DNA from: Gammaproteobacteria bacterium
GTDB taxonomy: Bacteria; Pseudomonadota; Gammaproteobacteria; SZUA-140
Reading direction: 5' to 3'
Length of the DNA: 35,547 bases
NCBI GenBank assembly: GCA_003230195.1
Contig: QIHH01000159.1
Location: 1-35,547 of the forward strand
Shown here: piece by piece, positions 1 to 7,659 of the stretch
How positions within the stretch are numbered: the first letter of the stretch is position 1
How the letters are laid out: each line of letters opens with the position of its first letter
Notes under the pieces: generated by a model
What the model was told of the DNA's origin: nothing
What the model saw: only the letters and a program-made list of their open reading frames with translations
Database searches by the model: none
Position numbers and translations under genes: made by a program

Positions 1-2
1 AT

Positions 3-245
3 TTACCATTCAACAGTCCATGGGACTTAAATGATACAATAAAGCTTGGTGACTGGATTACCGTCATGTTTACGCTTAGTGAAGAGGTAGAGCATTTTGA
101 TGTCTGGGTAGGTGGCAGTGACGATGCCCATATCTGGAATGCTCAGAGCACTATGCTAGAAGATAATTTTGGAATCTACGATGCTGATAATGGCCTCTAT
201 CTTGCCTCTTTTCTGACCAGAAAAATTCAGGCAATAAAATTCTAG
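3..245 (+). CDS. C-terminal end of an unrecognised protein (partial, runs off left edge)
   Basis: An open frame enters from the left edge and runs 80 codons to a TAG at 243-245, with no start required inside the window. The peptide is acidic and rich in aromatic residues (it contains DVWVGGSDDAHIWN and YDADNGLYLASF). It has no transmembrane stretch and no motif I can tie to a family. The composition would suit an exported or surface protein, but that is a guess. The minus-strand ORF overlapping it has no comparable support. Being truncated, it cannot be assigned a function here. Confidence 0.55.
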   Translation, partial: LPFNSPWDLNDTIKLGDWITVMFTLSEEVEHFDVWVGGSDDAHIWNAQSTMLEDNFGIYDADNGLYLASFLTRKIQAIKF

Positions 246-332
246 CGAAGATCATTGCTGCCTCGTTGTCAGTAATAAAAAGGCTTAATTTTACTAAATA
301 ATACAGTGTGAGTTTAAGCATAAGCAAGCATT

Positions 333-352
333 GAGACTCTTGCAAAACACCC
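333..352. repeat. Possible insertion-sequence end
   Basis: The segment GAGACTCTTGCAAAACACCC resembles the terminal inverted repeats of some IS5-type elements, which often begin GAGAC-TTTGCA. No matching opposite end and no transposase were found nearby. If real, it is a solo remnant. The rest of 246-510 holds no gene that I can see. Confidence 0.2.
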
Positions 353-510
353 GCTAGTTTCGCACAGAAAGCCGCCTGTCGGCAGCTTTGCTTGTGGAAA
401 TAACGATTTGCTGACTTTCAGAAAGTGGCTTTTCAAGTGATGCCGTTCCGGATAGTGCTGTTAATGGCAGCGCTAATCAGAGGCGATTTGCATTTTTTGG
501 CTCTGGTGCA

Positions 511-1326
511 TTATTCAAATGGCAGCTCCGGGTCGTTACCCCAGTCGGACCACGAGCCGGGATAGCCCTTGAGATTTTGATAGCCTAGTGATTTTAAAAC
601 GATGTAGCTATGTGCCGAGCGGTGGTGGCTGTGGCAGTAGACGATCACCTCTTTGTCCGGCATAACGTCTAACGGAATGTAGAGTAACTGCAGGTCGTTG
701 GCCTCTTTGAGGCGCAGGTTATATTGCTGGTCAATGGCGTGAATCCATTCTAGATTGACTGCGCCAGGGATGTGGCCGCCATGGTGTGCGCGTTTGTCGC
801 TGCCGGTGAATTCAGCGGGTGAGCGTACGTCGAGGAATACTACGTTTGGGTCTCCCAGTTTGGCGAGAATCTCTGCTTTGTTTATGATGCCGTTGTTGGT
901 ATAGATGACTTTATATTCTGTTAGTAAGGCGGTTTCGATGCCTTCATTGGTGACGTGGTTTTCGTTGACCCAGGCCTGTAGCCCACCATTGAGCAGTGAG
1001 AAGTTTTTGTGACCGGCGACATCGAGTGTCCAAAGTAGACGACACGCCTTTGCACCACCTTCGTCATCATAGGCGACAACATGGCTCTCAGGAGTGATGC
1101 CGGCTGCCGATAATGTCTCACTGAACGCTTTGGCAGAGGGCAGAAGTCCCATGCTGGGTGGCTTGCTGCTAACAATCTGCGAATATTCGATATGCAGCGC
1201 ATCCGGGATGTGGTTGCGCGCATAGATAGGGGCGCGGGATAGATCAATGATAACAAGGTTTTCCTCATCGATTTTTGCTTCAAGTTCTTCTGCTTCAGTG
1301 ATCAATGGTAATAGTGGTTCAGTCAT
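511..1326 (-). CDS. rhdA: Thiosulfate sulfurtransferase, RhdA-type two-domain rhodanese
   Basis: This enzyme transfers sulfane sulfur from thiosulfate or a related donor to a thiophilic acceptor through a cysteine persulfide. It has two rhodanese domains: an inactive N-terminal one (about residues 10-125, with Asp where the cysteine would be, in VVAYDDEGG) and an active C-terminal one (about 145-265). The active loop is CHSHHRS with Cys231, close to the CQTHHRS loop of Azotobacter vinelandii RhdA, and the length of 271 residues equals that protein. The end has the usual YPGSWSDW motif. ATG at 1326 is chosen; an AAGGA lies about 13 bases upstream, which is rather far. RhdA has been linked to iron-sulfur and redox metabolism, so its place near the ISC operon is suggestive, though suhB and a small gene lie between. 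Confidence 0.9.
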   Translation of the reverse strand: MTEPLLPLITEAEELEAKIDEENLVIIDLSRAPIYARNHIPDALHIEYSQIVSSKPPSMGLLPSAKAFSETLSAAGITPESHVVAYDDEGGAKACRLLWTLDVAGHKNFSLLNGGLQAWVNENHVTNEGIETALLTEYKVIYTNNGIINKAEILAKLGDPNVVFLDVRSPAEFTGSDKRAHHGGHIPGAVNLEWIHAIDQQYNLRLKEANDLQLLYIPLDVMPDKEVIVYCHSHHRSAHSYIVLKSLGYQNLKGYPGSWSDWGNDPELPFE

Positions 1327-1707
1327 TATTTATCTCGAGTCCTTGTGTGAATATCGCAAGGGTATTTTTGCGTTATTAGGTGGGTGTTGTCTAGGGGGTA
1401 TTAACAATTACCCGAGTAAGTGTGATTCTGAGACATTTTTCATGTTGGCAAGGTGCGATGAGGCGTAATAGTTATCCTATTAGAACGAATTACAATGCGG
1501 TCAGTGTGGAAAAGAGCCAGCATCTGGCCACGAACAGTGATTGTTAACAGTCTCCTGTGTTGTGTTTCGCAAAAAGAGGTTTTTTGGGATGTCTGATGAA
1601 AGGTTTATTGGTTTCGAGCTGAGTTTGTGCGAGGGTACTGTTTAATCGACGGTCGAATCTATTCGTGGTCATGATTCGTGGTGGGTGTAGATATGCTTCG
1701 GCGGTGA
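1327..1707. other. Intergenic stretch with no recognised gene
   Basis: These 381 bases lie between the rhodanese start and the end of the 72-codon minus-strand ORF. Short frames exist in both directions, but none has a good ribosome site together with a convincing protein. The rhodanese promoter must lie in its left part. No strong hairpin followed by a T-run was seen. Confidence 0.5.
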
Positions 1708-1926
1708 TTAGTTGTGGGGGAGCGGAGTGACTTTGGCGTCGTAACAGTAGATGTGGGTTGCCGGTGACTGGCGTCTAGGGGGTCCCACTTTGGGGTTTTG
1801 GTAGGAATGCTGTTGAGTCATCATGATAGCGAGGTATTCCATCGCATCACGGATGTCCCGCATAATCATATTTTCTTTATCGTTGAGCTTTTTAACTGCG
1901 ATCAGATGTGTTTTATAGCGGGTCAT
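1708..1926 (-). CDS. Small hypothetical protein (72 aa)
   Basis: This short frame has an excellent ribosome-binding site: AAGGAGAG sits three bases before ATG at 1926, and that is the main reason for accepting it. The product is basic and soluble. It has a charged, probably helical N-terminal half (residues 1-40, with KLNDKENMIMRDIRDAMEYL) and a proline-rich tail. I do not recognise a family. It lies downstream of suhB on the same strand and could be cotranscribed, but a 12-bp stem-loop separates the two and its arm reaches into the ribosome site. It could be a conserved small protein of unknown role or, less likely, a chance ORF. Confidence 0.5.
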   Translation of the reverse strand: MTRYKTHLIAVKKLNDKENMIMRDIRDAMEYLAIMMTQQHSYQNPKVGPPRRQSPATHIYCYDAKVTPLPHN

Positions 1927-1934
1927 GTTCTCTC

Positions 1935-1978
1935 CTTAAATTCCCCTAATATGTCGGTTATGAGGCGGGGAACTTAAG
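1935..1978. promoter_or_regulatory. Stem-loop between suhB and the 72-aa ORF, overlapping its ribosome site
   Basis: On the plus strand CTTAAATTCCCC (1935-1946) and GGGGAACTTAAG (1967-1978) are inverted copies matching at 11 of 12 positions, around a 20-base loop. On the minus-strand transcript the 3' arm ends in the AAG that begins the AAGGAG ribosome site of the small ORF. No T-run follows, so translational control or mRNA end protection is as likely as termination. Confidence 0.45.
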
Positions 1979-1999
1979 GGGGGAATTATCGAAATCGTA

Positions 2000-2797
2000 T
2001 TATTTTTTTAGCGCTTCAGTCAGGTGCGGTTGAATGCCTTGAAGGATAGCTTTGAAAATCTTTGGGTTACCGACAACAAGGTTGCCGGTTTCCAGGAAGT
2101 CGTGGCCGCCACTAAAATCACCCACTAGCCCGCCTGCTTCTTGTACTAGCAATACACCGGCGGCCATATCCCAAGGTTTGAGGGCGATTTCCCAGAAGCC
2201 ATCAAGTCTGCCGCTGGCGACGTGGGCAAGATCAAGTGCGGCTGATCCGGCGCGCCGAATCCCCGCGGTTTGTAGATGCATGACTTTAAAGGTTTCTATA
2301 TAGGCATCAAGGTATTGCGGATGGCGGAACGGAAAGCCCGTGCCGAGAAGAGAGCCGTCGAGGCCTTTTGCATTGCTGACGCGGATGCGCTTGTCGTTCA
2401 GAAATGCACCACCACCACGTGTGGCGGTGAACAGCTCCTGGTGTAGCGGGTTGTAGACTACCGCCTGTTCGATGTGATTGTTGCACTGTAGCGCAATCGA
2501 TACAGAGAACTGCGGAAAACCGTGCAGGTAGTTGGTGGTGCCATCAAGTGGGTCGATGATCCAGCGGTACTCATCCCCTTTGTGCATGGTGCCTTCTTCT
2601 GCATAGATGCTGTGGTCAGGAAATGCTTTGCGAATGGTAGCGACTATTTCCGCTTCTGCCATTTTGTCGACATCACAGACAAAATCGTTTTTCCCTTTGG
2701 CAGTCACATTGAGTGAATCGATGCGGTCCATGTTGCGCATGATGATGCTACCAGCACTTCTTGCGGCACGTACGGCGATATTCAGGGTTGGGTGCAT
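2000..2797 (-). CDS. suhB: Inositol-1-monophosphatase family protein SuhB
   Basis: This is a magnesium-dependent phosphatase of the inositol monophosphatase family. In enterobacteria SuhB also binds ribosomal antitermination complexes and assists rRNA maturation. The metal-binding motifs are present: AEEG at about 66-69, IDPLDGTTNYLHGFP with D82 and D85, and the second signature KPWDMAAGVLLVQEAGG with D210. The length of 265 residues is normal. ATG at 2797 gives the familiar MHPTLNIAVRAARSAG start. It is transcribed away from trmJ, so the roughly 150 bases between them should hold two divergent promoters. The same divergent pairing is common in gammaproteobacteria. Confidence 0.95.
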   Translation of the reverse strand: MHPTLNIAVRAARSAGSIIMRNMDRIDSLNVTAKGKNDFVCDVDKMAEAEIVATIRKAFPDHSIYAEEGTMHKGDEYRWIIDPLDGTTNYLHGFPQFSVSIALQCNNHIEQAVVYNPLHQELFTATRGGGAFLNDKRIRVSNAKGLDGSLLGTGFPFRHPQYLDAYIETFKVMHLQTAGIRRAGSAALDLAHVASGRLDGFWEIALKPWDMAAGVLLVQEAGGLVGDFSGGHDFLETGNLVVGNPKIFKAILQGIQPHLTEALKK

Positions 2798-2953
2798 AGC
2801 TTGGGGGTCACTTAAGATTAGAGTGGTTAATTTCTTCGGGGGCTAAGAATAGCAGAAATTGTGCTATGGATGGTATCTCGCTGGATTAATAGATAGTATT
2901 TCTGTTGAAAATACATCTTGAAAAATGCTGCGGGCTCGCTGTATGGTGACGCG

Positions 2954-3679
2954 ATGTTTAAGAACATTAGAATTGTGATGGTGAACACCTCTCACCCTGG
3001 GAATATCGGAGCGGCTGCTCGGGCTATGAAAAACATGGGATTAGCGTCGCTCTATCTAGTCGAACCGATGGTTTTCCCGAGTGCGGAGGCCACTGCCAGA
3101 GCCTCTGGCGCAGATAATGTGTTGGCGCAGGCAGTGGTATGTGATTCGTTGGATAAGGCGCTGGCGGAATGTTCTCTGGTGGTCGGCGCGAGCGCACGGC
3201 TGCGTAGTATTAGCTGGCCGCAGCTTGATCCGCGTGAATGTGCGGCGAAAGTGATGGCGGAGTCTGCTGATAGCCCGGTAGCTTTGGTCTTTGGGCGTGA
3301 ACCCTCTGGTTTGACCAATGCTGAGCTGAGTCGTTGTCATTATCTAGTGAATATTCCGACTAACCCTGAGTATCCATCGTTGAATATTGCGGCGGCAATA
3401 CAGGTGATCACCTACGAATTGCGGATGACATTGGCAAGTGGTGATAAGGCGGTCGCTGAGTGGTCAAAAGCGAATGATGTTGAACTGGCCACAATGGAAG
3501 AGGCGGAGCAATTTTACGCTCACTTAGAAACAGTGATGGTGGATAGTGAGTTTCTGGACCCGGCAAAGCCTAAATTTTTAATGCATCGTCTAAGGCGGCT
3601 TTACAATCGCACGCGACTGGAAAAGCAAGAGCTTAATATTTTGCGTGGAATCTTGACTGCGGTGCAAAAATGGCGCTGA
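2954..3679 (+). CDS. trmJ: tRNA (cytidine/uridine-2'-O-)-methyltransferase TrmJ
   Basis: TrmJ is a SPOUT-class enzyme that 2'-O-methylates nucleotide 32 of certain tRNAs, using S-adenosylmethionine. The N-terminus MFKNIRIVMVNTSHPGNIG and the motifs VFGREPSGLTNAEL (about 125-140) and IPTNPEYPSLNIAAAIQ (about 150-166) are the SPOUT knot signatures. A helical tail follows. ATG at 2954 is chosen because it aligns with known TrmJ starts; an upstream TTG at 2918 would add 12 residues of no family character. The product is 241 residues, normal for the family. It precedes cysE and iscR as in many Pseudomonas-like genomes. Confidence 0.95.
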   Translation: MFKNIRIVMVNTSHPGNIGAAARAMKNMGLASLYLVEPMVFPSAEATARASGADNVLAQAVVCDSLDKALAECSLVVGASARLRSISWPQLDPRECAAKVMAESADSPVALVFGREPSGLTNAELSRCHYLVNIPTNPEYPSLNIAAAIQVITYELRMTLASGDKAVAEWSKANDVELATMEEAEQFYAHLETVMVDSEFLDPAKPKFLMHRLRRLYNRTRLEKQELNILRGILTAVQKWR

Positions 3680-3828
3680 TCTGGCTTATGTGCGGCTGTG
3701 TGACGGCTTATTTGTTTCTCATTTAATCCGTTGTTAATCGAGTCCTTTTGCCTTTAATAGTAGGCTTGAGGTGATGTGTTAAACTTTTTTAGTGACTTTG
3801 TGTTTCGGGTTTTAATTTGGAAATAATC

Positions 3829-4641
3829 ATGTTTAAGCATGTACGAGAGGATATTAAATGTGTTTTTGAGCGCGACCCTGCCGCGCGCAGCACGTTTGAG
3901 GTGTTAACGACTTACCCGGGTGTGCATGCGGTGATCTTTCATCGCGGCAGTCATTCGCTGTGGAATTTTGGCCTTACCTGGCTGGCGCGACTATTGTCGA
4001 CCTTTGCGCGTTGTCTGACCGGGGTTGAAATCCATCCTGCGGCAAAGATTGGGCGGCGTTTTTTTATTGACCATGGGATGGGAGTGGTGATTGGCGAAAC
4101 TGCTGAAATTGGTGATGACTGCACCCTTTATCATGGGGTGACGTTGGGTGGCACGAGCTGGAATAAGGGTAAACGTCATCCAACATTGGCAAATAATGTG
4201 GTGGTTGGTGCTGGCGCAAAAGTGCTAGGGCCGATTATGGTCAATGAGGGTGCGCGTATTGGCTCAAATGCAGTCGTTGCAAAAGATGTGCCTGCTGGGG
4301 CAATAATGATTGGTGTGCCGGCGCACGTGGCGCGTAGCAGTCAGGATGCCAATATTAAAAAACGCCGTGACTTCGCTAAGAAGATCGGTTTTGATGCGTA
4401 TGGTGTATCACAAAATGCGGCTGATCCTGTCTCCAACGCGGTTAATTGCATGTTAGACCATATTCATGCAATGGATGGCAAGATAGAGGAGCTTAATGCG
4501 ACGCTCAAACAGATGGGGGCTGATGTTGATGTGTCGCCACTGCCTGAATTAGAACTCTATAATATTGATTCGGAAGAAAGAAACGCATCAAAAACGAGTG
4601 ATGCAGTGGCGGTTAAAGATGATTCTATTATGCAGAATTAA
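3829..4641 (+). CDS. cysE: Serine O-acetyltransferase
   Basis: CysE makes O-acetylserine from serine and acetyl-CoA, the committed step of cysteine synthesis. It shows the left-handed beta-helix of hexapeptide repeats (about residues 67-168) and catalytic motifs FIDHGMGVVIGETA (D81, H82) and LGGTSWNKGKRHP. A C-terminal extension of about 100 residues, acidic at its end, is longer than in the short plasmid or plant-type enzymes. ATG at 3829 gives MFKHVREDIKCVFERDPAAR; an in-frame TTG at 3817 would add four residues. It lies directly before iscR, linking supply of cysteine to the desulfurases that consume it. Its stop is only four bases from the iscR -35 box. Confidence 0.93.
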   Translation: MFKHVREDIKCVFERDPAARSTFEVLTTYPGVHAVIFHRGSHSLWNFGLTWLARLLSTFARCLTGVEIHPAAKIGRRFFIDHGMGVVIGETAEIGDDCTLYHGVTLGGTSWNKGKRHPTLANNVVVGAGAKVLGPIMVNEGARIGSNAVVAKDVPAGAIMIGVPAHVARSSQDANIKKRRDFAKKIGFDAYGVSQNAADPVSNAVNCMLDHIHAMDGKIEELNATLKQMGADVDVSPLPELELYNIDSEERNASKTSDAVAVKDDSIMQN

Positions 4642-4644
4642 ATC

Positions 4645-4672
4645 TTGACTAAAACAATCAACAATGTAGAAT
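4645..4672 (+). promoter_or_regulatory. iscR promoter with IscR type-1 operator
   Basis: TTGACT (4645-4650) and TAGAAT (4667-4672) with a 16-base spacer form a good sigma-70 promoter. The 17 bases TTGACTAAAACAATCAA at 4645-4661 match the core of the E. coli IscR type-1 consensus (YYGACTRWWWYAGTCRR) at 16 of 17 positions and form an inverted repeat. The operator covers the -35 box, which suits repression by [2Fe-2S]-IscR. A TATAAT at 4684-4689 has no suitable -35 partner. Confidence 0.75.
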
Positions 4673-4706
4673 GTTTATTACCTTATAATCCGAAAGGTAG
4701 AAGATT

Positions 4707-5198
4707 ATGAAATTGACGACAAAAGGGCGTTACGCAGTGACTGCAATGTTGGACTTGGCGCTACATGCACAAGAAGCGCCAGTGCCATTGGCTGATATTT
4801 CTCAGCGTCAGGGAATTTCGCTTTCCTACCTTGAGCAACTTTTCGCAAAACTGCGTAAGCAGGGGTTAGTCGATAGTGCGCGTGGCCCGGGTGGCGGTTA
4901 TCGTTTAAGCAGAAATGCAAATGAGATTGCAGTGGCGGATGTGGTAACTGCAATTGATGAAAAAGTTGATGCAACGCGCTGTGGTGGCATGGGTAACTGC
5001 CAAGATGGCAAGCCGTGTTTGACCCATGAGCTTTGGTCTGACCTGAGTCGCCAGCTGTATGAGTTCCTTGAGAACATCAGTCTAGGGCAGTTGGTTGAGC
5101 GTAATGCGGTGAAAGATATTGCGGTGCGGCAGGATAATCTACAGAAACAGAGCCAAAATGCGACGTTTGCTTCTGTGATTGGTGGGACTGCTAGCTAG
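4707..5198 (+). CDS. iscR: Iron-sulfur cluster regulator IscR
   Basis: IscR is an Rrf2-family transcription factor that senses cluster status by binding a [2Fe-2S] cluster. The holo form represses the isc operon at type-1 sites. The winged helix occupies about residues 1-65, with the recognition segment ISLSYLEQLFAKLRKQGLV and wing RGPGGGYRLS. The cluster ligands C92, C98, C104 and H107 are all present (RCGGMGNCQDGKPCLTHELW). At 163 residues it is close to the E. coli protein. AAGGTAG six bases before ATG 4707 is its ribosome site. It is first in the operon and is preceded by a matching operator, so autoregulation is expected. Confidence 0.97.
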   Translation: MKLTTKGRYAVTAMLDLALHAQEAPVPLADISQRQGISLSYLEQLFAKLRKQGLVDSARGPGGGYRLSRNANEIAVADVVTAIDEKVDATRCGGMGNCQDGKPCLTHELWSDLSRQLYEFLENISLGQLVERNAVKDIAVRQDNLQKQSQNATFASVIGGTAS

Positions 5199-5225
5199 TT
5201 AAATAATAGTGGCTGGTGTGGAGTG

Positions 5226-6374
5226 ATGTCTATTTATCTGGACCATAACGCGACAACGCCCATTGATGAGCGGGTATTTGAGGCAATGCTGCCTTATTTG
5301 AAAGGCAGTTGTTATGGTAATCCATCGAGTCAACATCGACAGGGACGCGAATCGCAACAAGCACTGGAACATGCCAGAGCACAGGTGGCGATGTTGGTAG
5401 GGGTGCGACCGCGGCAGGTGATTTTCACCAGCGGAGGTACAGAAGCCAACAATTTAGCATTAAAAGGGATGGTGGCTGCAGGCAGCGGTTTAGTTGTGGC
5501 TGCTACGGAGCATTCATCGGTTCTGGAGGCAGCAAGCGCACTGCAGCAGTGCACAGATTGCCCATTAGCCTTCGTTGGCGTTGATGAAGATGGCGTGGTC
5601 AGTACCGCTGAGTTTGAACGGGTGCTAGCTGAGCACAAAACTGCATTGGTGTCGGTGATGTTGGCGAACAACGAAACTGGCGTGGTGCAAGATGTGGAGC
5701 AGTTGAGTGAAATTGCTAGGCGTCGGGGAGTGATAATGCATACCGATGCAGTGCAGGCGCTGGGTAAAATGGATATTGATTTTGATGGCCTGGGTGTTTC
5801 AGCAATGAGCCTTTCGGCGCACAAAATAGGTGGGCCTAAAGGTGTGGGTGCACTAGTGGTTGAAAAGGGTTTGATGCTACAGCCAATGATCCATGGTGGT
5901 GGCCATGAAGCTGGCTTACGCGCTGGAACTGAAAACTTGGCGGGCATTGTTGGTTTTGGTGAGGCGGCAGCATTGATTCAACTTGGCTTGGAAGCGCGAA
6001 CTGAACATTGTGAGCGGCTGCGAGATCGAACCGAGCAGGTATTGCAAAAAATTGCAGGTGTCGTTGTGTTTGCGCAGCAGGTAAAACGCCTGTCCAATAC
6101 CCTCTTTTTTGCGGTGGAGGGGATTGAAGGTTCCACTCTATTGATGAGCTTGGATCGTGATGGGATTGCCGTTTCAAGTGGTTCAGCCTGTGCAAGTGGT
6201 AGTGGCGAGCCTTCTCATGTGCTTAAGGCAATGGGGGTGGATGATAGCTTGGCTCATGGTGCTGTACGTGTCAGTTTTGGTAGTAGTAATACGATGAAAG
6301 ATGTTGAGCAACTGATTTCAACGCTGCAGGAACAGGTTGAAAGTTTATTGAAATTGAATAGTGGCTGGACGTGA
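5226..6374 (+). CDS. Cysteine desulfurase, NifS/IscS-like (first of a tandem pair)
   Basis: This PLP enzyme converts cysteine to alanine and hands on persulfide sulfur. The fold type I residues are visible: H96 in ATEHSS, the PLP lysine K200 in SLSAHKIGGPKG, and the active cysteine C322 in SSGSACASGSGEPSHVL. The start MSIYLDHNATTP and 382-residue length resemble NifS-like group I enzymes more than housekeeping IscS; it lacks the IscS C-terminal SPLWEMYKDGVDLS tail. ATG 5226 is chosen over the GTG one codon earlier (5223), which lies within the GGAG. It sits between iscR and canonical iscS, 27 bases after iscR, so it should be under IscR control. Its acceptor is unknown; a dedicated partner or redundancy with IscS are both possible. 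Confidence 0.9.
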   Translation: MSIYLDHNATTPIDERVFEAMLPYLKGSCYGNPSSQHRQGRESQQALEHARAQVAMLVGVRPRQVIFTSGGTEANNLALKGMVAAGSGLVVAATEHSSVLEAASALQQCTDCPLAFVGVDEDGVVSTAEFERVLAEHKTALVSVMLANNETGVVQDVEQLSEIARRRGVIMHTDAVQALGKMDIDFDGLGVSAMSLSAHKIGGPKGVGALVVEKGLMLQPMIHGGGHEAGLRAGTENLAGIVGFGEAAALIQLGLEARTEHCERLRDRTEQVLQKIAGVVVFAQQVKRLSNTLFFAVEGIEGSTLLMSLDRDGIAVSSGSACASGSGEPSHVLKAMGVDDSLAHGAVRVSFGSSNTMKDVEQLISTLQEQVESLLKLNSGWT

Positions 6375-6412
6375 GCGCTGTTTGAATGTGAAAGTTTAAG
6401 GAATGACTGAAT

Positions 6413-7639
6413 ATGAGCAAGAGTGAAAGAGTGCCTGTTTACCTAGATTATGCTGCGACGACACCAGCAGATCCTCGTGTGGCTGAAAAAATGATGACTT
6501 GTTTGACGATGGATGGTGATTTTGGTAATCCTGCTTCGCGTTCACATGTCTTTGGCTGGAAGGCGGATGATGCCGTTAAAGAGGCGCGTGGACATGTGGC
6601 GGCATTAATCAATGCAGACCCACGTGAGATCGTCTTTACCTCGGGTGCTACCGAGTCAGACAACCTAGCGATCAAAGGTGTGGCCCACTTTTACAAAAAG
6701 AAAGGGAAGCACATCATTACCTGTAAAACCGAGCATAAAGCGGTGCTGGATACCTGTCGCCAGCTTGAGCGTGAAGGTTACGAGGTTACCTATCTGGAAG
6801 TCGAAAACAGTGGCTTTATCGATATGAAAGTATTGGAAGATGCGATTCGTAAAGAGACGATTTTGATCTCCATCATGCATGTTAATAATGAGACCGGTGT
6901 GGTGCAGGATATCGCTGCAATCGGAGAATTAGCACGTAGTAAAGGGGTGATCTTTCATTGCGATGCGGCGCAGAGCGCGGGCAAGGTTGAGATTGATCTG
7001 GAAAAGCTGAAGATTGATTTGATGTCGTTTTCTGCCCATAAAACTTATGGCCCGAAAGGGGTCGGTGCATTGTATGTGCGCCGTAAACCGCGTATTCGGA
7101 TTGAGGCACAGATGCATGGTGGCGGGCATGAGCGTGGAATGCGTTCTGGTACCTTGGCGGTGCATCAGATTGTTGGCATGGGTGAGGCGTTTCGCGTGGC
7201 AAAAGAAGAGCTGGTTGCGGAATCAACTCGTCTGCTGGCGTTGCGTGAAAGATTGTTGAATGGTTTTAATGATATGGAGGAGATCTATATTAATGGTGAT
7301 CTTTCTCATCATGTGCCGGGATTGTTGAACATCAGTTTTAATTTTGTTGAAGGCGAATCGTTGATTATGGCGCTGAAAGACATCGCGGTCTCGTCCGGCT
7401 CTGCCTGTACGTCGGCGAGTCTTGAACCTTCTTATGTATTGCGTGCGCTTGGTCGTGAAGATGAGCTTGCGCATAGTTCGATCCGTTTTTCACTGGGTCG
7501 TTTCACCACCGAGGCAGATGTGGATTACACCATTGAATTGGTGCGACAAAAAGTTGAGAAACTTAGGGAACTCTCACCATTGTGGGAAATGTATAAGGAC
7601 GGCGTTGATCTATCAAAAGTTCAATGGGCTGCGCATTAG
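6413..7639 (+). CDS. iscS: Cysteine desulfurase IscS
   Basis: This is the canonical IscS, supplying sulfur for cluster assembly on IscU and for tRNA thiolation. The sequence follows E. coli IscS along its whole length: YLDYAATTPADPRVAEKM at the start, H108 in KTEHKAVLDTCRQLE, PLP lysine K210 in SFSAHKTYGPKG, catalytic C332 in SSGSACTSASLEPSYVLRAL, and the IscU/CyaY-binding tail LSPLWEMYKDGVDLSKVQW. It has 408 residues. AAGGA at 6398-6402 precedes ATG 6413. It is followed after 20 bases by iscU, its direct partner. Confidence 0.97.
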   Translation: MSKSERVPVYLDYAATTPADPRVAEKMMTCLTMDGDFGNPASRSHVFGWKADDAVKEARGHVAALINADPREIVFTSGATESDNLAIKGVAHFYKKKGKHIITCKTEHKAVLDTCRQLEREGYEVTYLEVENSGFIDMKVLEDAIRKETILISIMHVNNETGVVQDIAAIGELARSKGVIFHCDAAQSAGKVEIDLEKLKIDLMSFSAHKTYGPKGVGALYVRRKPRIRIEAQMHGGGHERGMRSGTLAVHQIVGMGEAFRVAKEELVAESTRLLALRERLLNGFNDMEEIYINGDLSHHVPGLLNISFNFVEGESLIMALKDIAVSSGSACTSASLEPSYVLRALGREDELAHSSIRFSLGRFTTEADVDYTIELVRQKVEKLRELSPLWEMYKDGVDLSKVQWAAH

Positions 7640-7659
7640 GCTTATTAGGAGAGTATAAA

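Noticed and set aside
921..1283. 120-codon minus-strand ORF in another frame of the rhodanese gene
   Set aside because: Overlaps the rhodanese on the same strand; composition is low-complexity and unlike a conserved protein.
5330..5947. 205-codon minus-strand ORF opposite the NifS-like gene
   Set aside because: Antisense to a clearly conserved PLP enzyme; Ser/Pro/Thr-rich composition typical of reverse-strand shadows.
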